35,796 bases of DNA from MW101C3 sp943367595. Its GTDB lineage: Bacteria > Cyanobacteriota > Cyanobacteriia > PCC-6307 > Cyanobiaceae. The notes beneath the pieces were generated by a model, which was given only the letters and a program-made list of their open reading frames with translations, was not told the DNA's origin and did not search any database. The first letter of the stretch is position 1. Every line of letters starts with the position of its first letter. Made by a program: the position numbers and the translations under genes. The stretch lies in the NCBI GenBank assembly GCA_943367595.1, contig CALRJS020000037.1, positions 1 to 35,796 on the forward strand, given 5' to 3'. Below are positions 32,852-35,796 of the stretch, piece by piece.

Positions 32852-34090
32852 ATGACCCGCATCCCCGCCCCCTGGCTGCCCGTGCCCGGCGGTCTCACCG
32901 CCCCCCGCGGCTTCCTGGCGGCCGGCAGCACCGCCGGGCTGAAGGCCTCCGGCAAGCCTGATCTCTCCCTGTTGCTGGCACCGGCAGGGGCGGTGTGCGC
33001 CGGCAGCTTCACCACCAACCGGGTGCGCGCCGCCTGCGTGGATCTCTGTGAGCAGCGGCTGGCGGCCAGCGGCGGCCGGGCCCGCGCCGTGCTCACCAAT
33101 TCAGGCCAGGCCAACGCCTGCACCGGCGCGCGCGGCCTGGCCGATAGCCTCACCGCCACCGCCGCCCTCGCCGCCCGGCTGGAGCTGGCGCCGGAGCAGG
33201 TGCTGATCTGCTCCACCGGGGTGATCGGCGTGCCGATCCCGATGGACACCTTGATGGCGGGCCTCGATCCGCTGGTGGCGGCCCTCAGCCCCGAGGGGGG
33301 CGCCGCCGCCGCCACGGCGATCCTCACCACCGATCTGGTCGACAAGCAGATCGCCCTGGAGGCCAACCTGGGCGGCCGGCGCGTGCGCCTCGGCGGCATG
33401 GCCAAAGGCTCGGGCATGATCCACCCCGCCATGGCCACCATGCTGGGCTATCTCAGCTGTGATGCCGGTGTGCCGGCCGAGCTGTGGCGGGGCATGGTGC
33501 AGCGGGCGGTCGACCGCTCCTTCAATGCGATCACGGTGGACGGCGACACCAGCACCAACGACACGTTCCTGGCCTTTGCCGCCGGTGAACCCCTGAGCCC
33601 CGAGCACTTTGAGGCATTGGAGGCCGGCCTCACGGCGGTGTCGCAGCACCTGGCCCGGGCGATCGCCCGCGACGGCGAAGGGGCCAGCTGCCTGATCGAG
33701 GTGCAGGTGGAAGGGGCCGCCACCGAGGCCGGCGCCCGCGCCATCGCCCGCACCATCTGCGGCTCGTCGCTGGTGAAGTGCGCCATCCACGGCCGCGATC
33801 CCAACTGGGGCCGCATCGTGGCAGCGGCGGGCCGCGCCGGCGTGCCCTTCGATCCTGAGGCCGTGGCGCTCTGGCTGGGGGAGCACCAGCTGATGGCCGC
33901 CGGCCAGCCCCTGCCGTTCGATCGCCCGGCCGCCTCCCGCTACATGGCCGATCGCGCCGCCGGCGCCTATCTCGAAGGTGACACCGTGACCATCCGGCTG
34001 GTGGTGGGCGACGGCCCCGGCCAGGGCCTGGCCTGGGGCTGCGACCTTTCGGATCAATACGTGCGCATCAACGCCGATTACACGACATAA
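32852..34090 (+). CDS. argJ: Bifunctional ornithine acetyltransferase / N-acetylglutamate synthase
   Basis: A 412-residue protein from ATG 32852. ArgJ recycles the acetyl group from N-acetylornithine to glutamate in the cyclic arginine pathway. It starts as a precursor that cuts itself before a Thr nucleophile: GMAKGSGMIHPAMATMLGYL places that Thr at residue 196, with the usual Ala-Thr junction. Other signatures are SFTTNRVRAACVDLC, AVLTNSGQANACTG, LICSTGVIGVPIPMD, NAITVDGDTSTNDTFLAFA, and ARTICGSSLVKCAIHGRDPN running into WGRIVAAAGRAG; the C-terminus DLSDQYVRINADYTT is canonical. ATGs at 32708 and 32828 in frame would add 48 or 8 residues that are not family-like, so I use 32852. The gene sits next to coaE, as I recall it does in related picocyanobacteria. 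Confidence 0.96.
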   Translation: MTRIPAPWLPVPGGLTAPRGFLAAGSTAGLKASGKPDLSLLLAPAGAVCAGSFTTNRVRAACVDLCEQRLAASGGRARAVLTNSGQANACTGARGLADSLTATAALAARLELAPEQVLICSTGVIGVPIPMDTLMAGLDPLVAALSPEGGAAAATAILTTDLVDKQIALEANLGGRRVRLGGMAKGSGMIHPAMATMLGYLSCDAGVPAELWRGMVQRAVDRSFNAITVDGDTSTNDTFLAFAAGEPLSPEHFEALEAGLTAVSQHLARAIARDGEGASCLIEVQVEGAATEAGARAIARTICGSSLVKCAIHGRDPNWGRIVAAAGRAGVPFDPEAVALWLGEHQLMAAGQPLPFDRPAASRYMADRAAGAYLEGDTVTIRLVVGDGPGQGLAWGCDLSDQYVRINADYTT

Positions 34091-34107
34091 AATCTGTGAT
34101 ATCTCAA

Positions 34108-34165
34108 GACTGACTGCGGTGCAGTGAGAGTGAAGACTGAATCCTACACACCTTGACTGACTGCG
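34108..34165 (+). repeat. Direct repeat GACTGACTGCG upstream of the recombinase gene
   Basis: The 11-base sequence GACTGACTGCG occurs at 34108-34118 and 34155-34165, 47 bases apart, between argJ and the recombinase gene. Repeats here could be recombinase arm sites or the edge of the insertion; I cannot tell which. Confidence 0.5.
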
Positions 34166-34176
34166 ATAAAGGTGTG
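34147..34176 (+). promoter_or_regulatory. Perfect inverted repeat CACACCTT/AAGGTGTG before the recombinase gene
   Basis: CACACCTT (34147-34154) and AAGGTGTG (34169-34176) form an 8-bp dyad around 14 bases that contain one GACTGACTGCG copy. No T-run follows, so an operator or recombinase binding site is more likely than a terminator. The dyad overlaps the candidate promoter TTGACT (34153-34158), 17 bases, GAGAAT (34176-34181), so a protein bound here could repress the recombinase gene. Confidence 0.4.
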
Positions 34177-34210
34177 AGAATCATACGCACATAAGTTTTA
34201 TTTCATTTCA

Positions 34211-35584
34211 GTGCCACGACCAAGTGAAGGAAAGTGGGTGCTTGAAAAAGAATTGGCATTCCCTCCTCTGGAGGATTGCTATATCTACAAGAGACCTAAC
34301 TCCAGCGTATACCAATATTTTCTTTCAATCGCAGGGGAGGGAGATGAAAGAAAGTCTACGGGTAAAAGAGATAAGAATGAAGCATTGGATGTTGCAAGAA
34401 AAAGAAAGTTAGAAGCATTATCAAGGCAGCAACAAGGATTGAAAGTAAGAAAAGTCAAAAAGATGTTTGACTTTATTGATGAATTTCATGAGTTGGAGTC
34501 AAAGAGAATTTCAACATACAATAGAAAGGGGTATATCACAAAGGAAACATTTCGGATAAAGAAGCATCATTTATCTCTTCTAAAAAAGTTTTATCACGAC
34601 AAAAGCATCAAACTTGAGGAAATTGACTATGGCAAATTGTATGAATATCCAGTATGGAGACGTTCGGTTGACGAGGTTTGGAATCCCAAACCCCCGAAGA
34701 CTAATCACACTATCGCAACCGAGCTAACTACCTTAAGAGCATATTTTGAATATCTCTATCGCAAAGGTTACATCCCGAGAATTCCCGAATTTCAAAAAAC
34801 ATATAGTGAGTCTCTCAGAAACAATCGTAGAGACCATTTGAATCCAAAAGAGTATCAGCAAACCATCAATACCATTAGAGCATGGAGTCACTCCAAAAAT
34901 ATCACTCCATCGCAGTCGTATAACAGACAAGTCATCTATCAGGCAATACTCATCATGAGTAATGCTTGTTTGAGAATTGGTGAGTTGAGGAAACTAAAAT
35001 GGAAAGACTTAGAACCAAATCCCAACCTGACAAAAGAGCAGCAACGGGTAGGTCATCTCATCCGAATTCAAGCGGAGTCAACTAAGACGGGTGAGCCACG
35101 TACTGTGCAGTCACCTACAATCAAGTATTTTCAAAACCTGAGGCAACTTGCTGGGATTCCCAAGACAAAAGGGGGATTCCCCAATGTGGCAGAGGAGTTT
35201 CGGGATTATTTCGTAATTTCCAAATTCAATCATGTGGAGAAACCACTGGGACAGGGTACATGGGATAGATGCTGGCAAGAAATCAAGAGTCTCTGTGGCA
35301 GTAGATACTGGAAAGACAAGAATATCACTTATTATAGTTTCCGTCATACAGGAATATCATTTGCTGTCTCCAGAGGTGTACCACCAATCCAACTAGCTAA
35401 TCAATGCGGCACTAGTCTAAAAAATATCTCAGAAGTTTACTATCACCATGAAGCAGAATCAAAACAAGTATGGGAGACTCTTTCCCAGAATAGAGTGTTT
35501 TTTGACAATGTAAAAAGTCACGAAGGAGAAATCCTGATTGATTACGATGAATTGTTTGAAAACCTAAATGATACTAGTGATTGA
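34211..35584 (+). CDS. Tyrosine-type site-specific recombinase (phage integrase family)
   Basis: A 457-residue protein from GTG 34211, ten bases after an AT-rich leader. The N-terminal part (about 1-200) has a basic AP2-like or arm-binding region, then a helical core-binding domain (TELTTLRAYFEYLYRKGYIP). The catalytic domain shows Arg255 (CLRIGELRKLKW), Lys292 (ESTKTGEPRTVQ), Arg378-His379 (YYSFRHTGISFA) and a C-terminal Tyr at 410 or 411 (EVYYHHEAESKQVW). The first position of the usual HxxR motif is Tyr375 rather than His, a variant seen in some families. The gene is strikingly AT-rich and Lys/Asn-rich compared with argJ just 120 bases away, so it was acquired from a different genome. No attachment site, tRNA or cargo gene is visible in the window; the rest of the element may lie to the right or be lost. 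Confidence 0.88.
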   Translation: MPRPSEGKWVLEKELAFPPLEDCYIYKRPNSSVYQYFLSIAGEGDERKSTGKRDKNEALDVARKRKLEALSRQQQGLKVRKVKKMFDFIDEFHELESKRISTYNRKGYITKETFRIKKHHLSLLKKFYHDKSIKLEEIDYGKLYEYPVWRRSVDEVWNPKPPKTNHTIATELTTLRAYFEYLYRKGYIPRIPEFQKTYSESLRNNRRDHLNPKEYQQTINTIRAWSHSKNITPSQSYNRQVIYQAILIMSNACLRIGELRKLKWKDLEPNPNLTKEQQRVGHLIRIQAESTKTGEPRTVQSPTIKYFQNLRQLAGIPKTKGGFPNVAEEFRDYFVISKFNHVEKPLGQGTWDRCWQEIKSLCGSRYWKDKNITYYSFRHTGISFAVSRGVPPIQLANQCGTSLKNISEVYYHHEAESKQVWETLSQNRVFFDNVKSHEGEILIDYDELFENLNDTSD

Positions 35585-35723
35585 TAATATCTAGGATTCT
35601 GCCTGATTCGTCAACCAATCTGAATCTTTTCCCGAGTCTCTTAGATAAACTTGATTAGGTAGCAAGCTCCGTCCGCAGGCCTTTCCCGCCTAAGCTGGTA
35701 CACATGTACTAGCAGTGCCCGCC

Positions 35724-35796
35724 ATGGCCATGAATCGAATCCAGTTTCAGGCAGGCCTGTCGCTGCCCGAGTTCATCCAGCTCTACGGCACCGAGG
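35724..35796 (+). CDS. IS1595-type transposase, N-terminal fragment (3' end outside window)
   Basis: An open frame from ATG 35724 (a second ATG at 35730) runs off the right edge after 24 codons. MNRIQFQAGLSLPEFIQLYG followed by TE is the start typical of IS1595 / ISXO2-like transposases, whose zinc-ribbon and DDE domains would follow. The base composition returns to GC-rich just before it (from about 35660), so the boundary between the AT-rich recombinase segment and this element lies in 35585-35723. Terminal inverted repeats could not be identified with one end missing. Confidence 0.75.
   Translation, partial: MAMNRIQFQAGLSLPEFIQLYGTE

Noticed and set aside
1..35796. tRNA or rRNA genes
   Set aside because: I scanned the gaps between genes by eye for a cloverleaf or the conserved T-arm sequence and saw none; a covariance-model search was not possible here.

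Overview
The window looks like a chromosomal accessory region of a GC-rich picocyanobacterium (Cyanobium / Synechococcus type). The reasons are the strong G/C third-position bias, the housekeeping set thiO, gatB, coaE and argJ, the HpsJ-like membrane proteins, a PEP-CTERM-like sorting tail, and a surface protein with the cyanobacterial 'bluetail' C-terminus. Genus level is inference; no rRNA or other phylogenetic marker is present.

Layout. Both ends are transposase fragments: an IS630-type C-terminus at 3-149 and an IS1595-type N-terminus at 35724-35796. From 201 to 7782 the plus strand carries a PEP-CTERM-like exported protein, a phosphodiesterase-TPR-sulfotransferase gene broken by a frameshift near 2458, an HpsJ-like membrane protein, and the first FecR-like / CHASE2-cyclase pair. 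ndk follows at 8077-8535. From 8511 to 12271 the minus strand holds a glycan-decoration cluster: GT2, GT4 (N-terminus frameshifted), sulfotransferase and a second GT2. Diverging from it are a polysaccharide pyruvyl transferase and two tandem QueC-like PP-loop proteins (12305-15843). The second and third FecR-like / CHASE2-cyclase pairs fill 15951-21362.

Next come thiO (minus) and gatB (plus). About 7 kb then separates gatB from coaE and argJ, which I recall as its neighbours in related genomes. That 7 kb holds a 1084-residue ELWxxDGT/Calx-beta/bluetail surface protein, a fusion of an OGT-like glycosyltransferase with a TIGR03032-like domain, and a second HpsJ-like gene. After argJ comes an AT-rich tyrosine recombinase gene that is clearly foreign in composition.

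How the parts may work together (inference). The region reads as a cell-surface glycan and surface-protein locus: transferases that build sugars and add sulfate or pyruvate, possible substrates (PEP-CTERM-like and bluetail proteins), and membrane accessory proteins of the HpsJ type. Three pairs of an exported FecR-like protein and a membrane adenylate cyclase with a periplasmic CHASE2 sensor are embedded in it. Each cyclase keeps its two metal Asp residues, the Lys/Thr specificity pair and the Asn/Arg transition-state pair, so all three are probably active. The most interesting possibility is that the FecR-like proteins report envelope or glycan state to the CHASE2 domains and so set cAMP.
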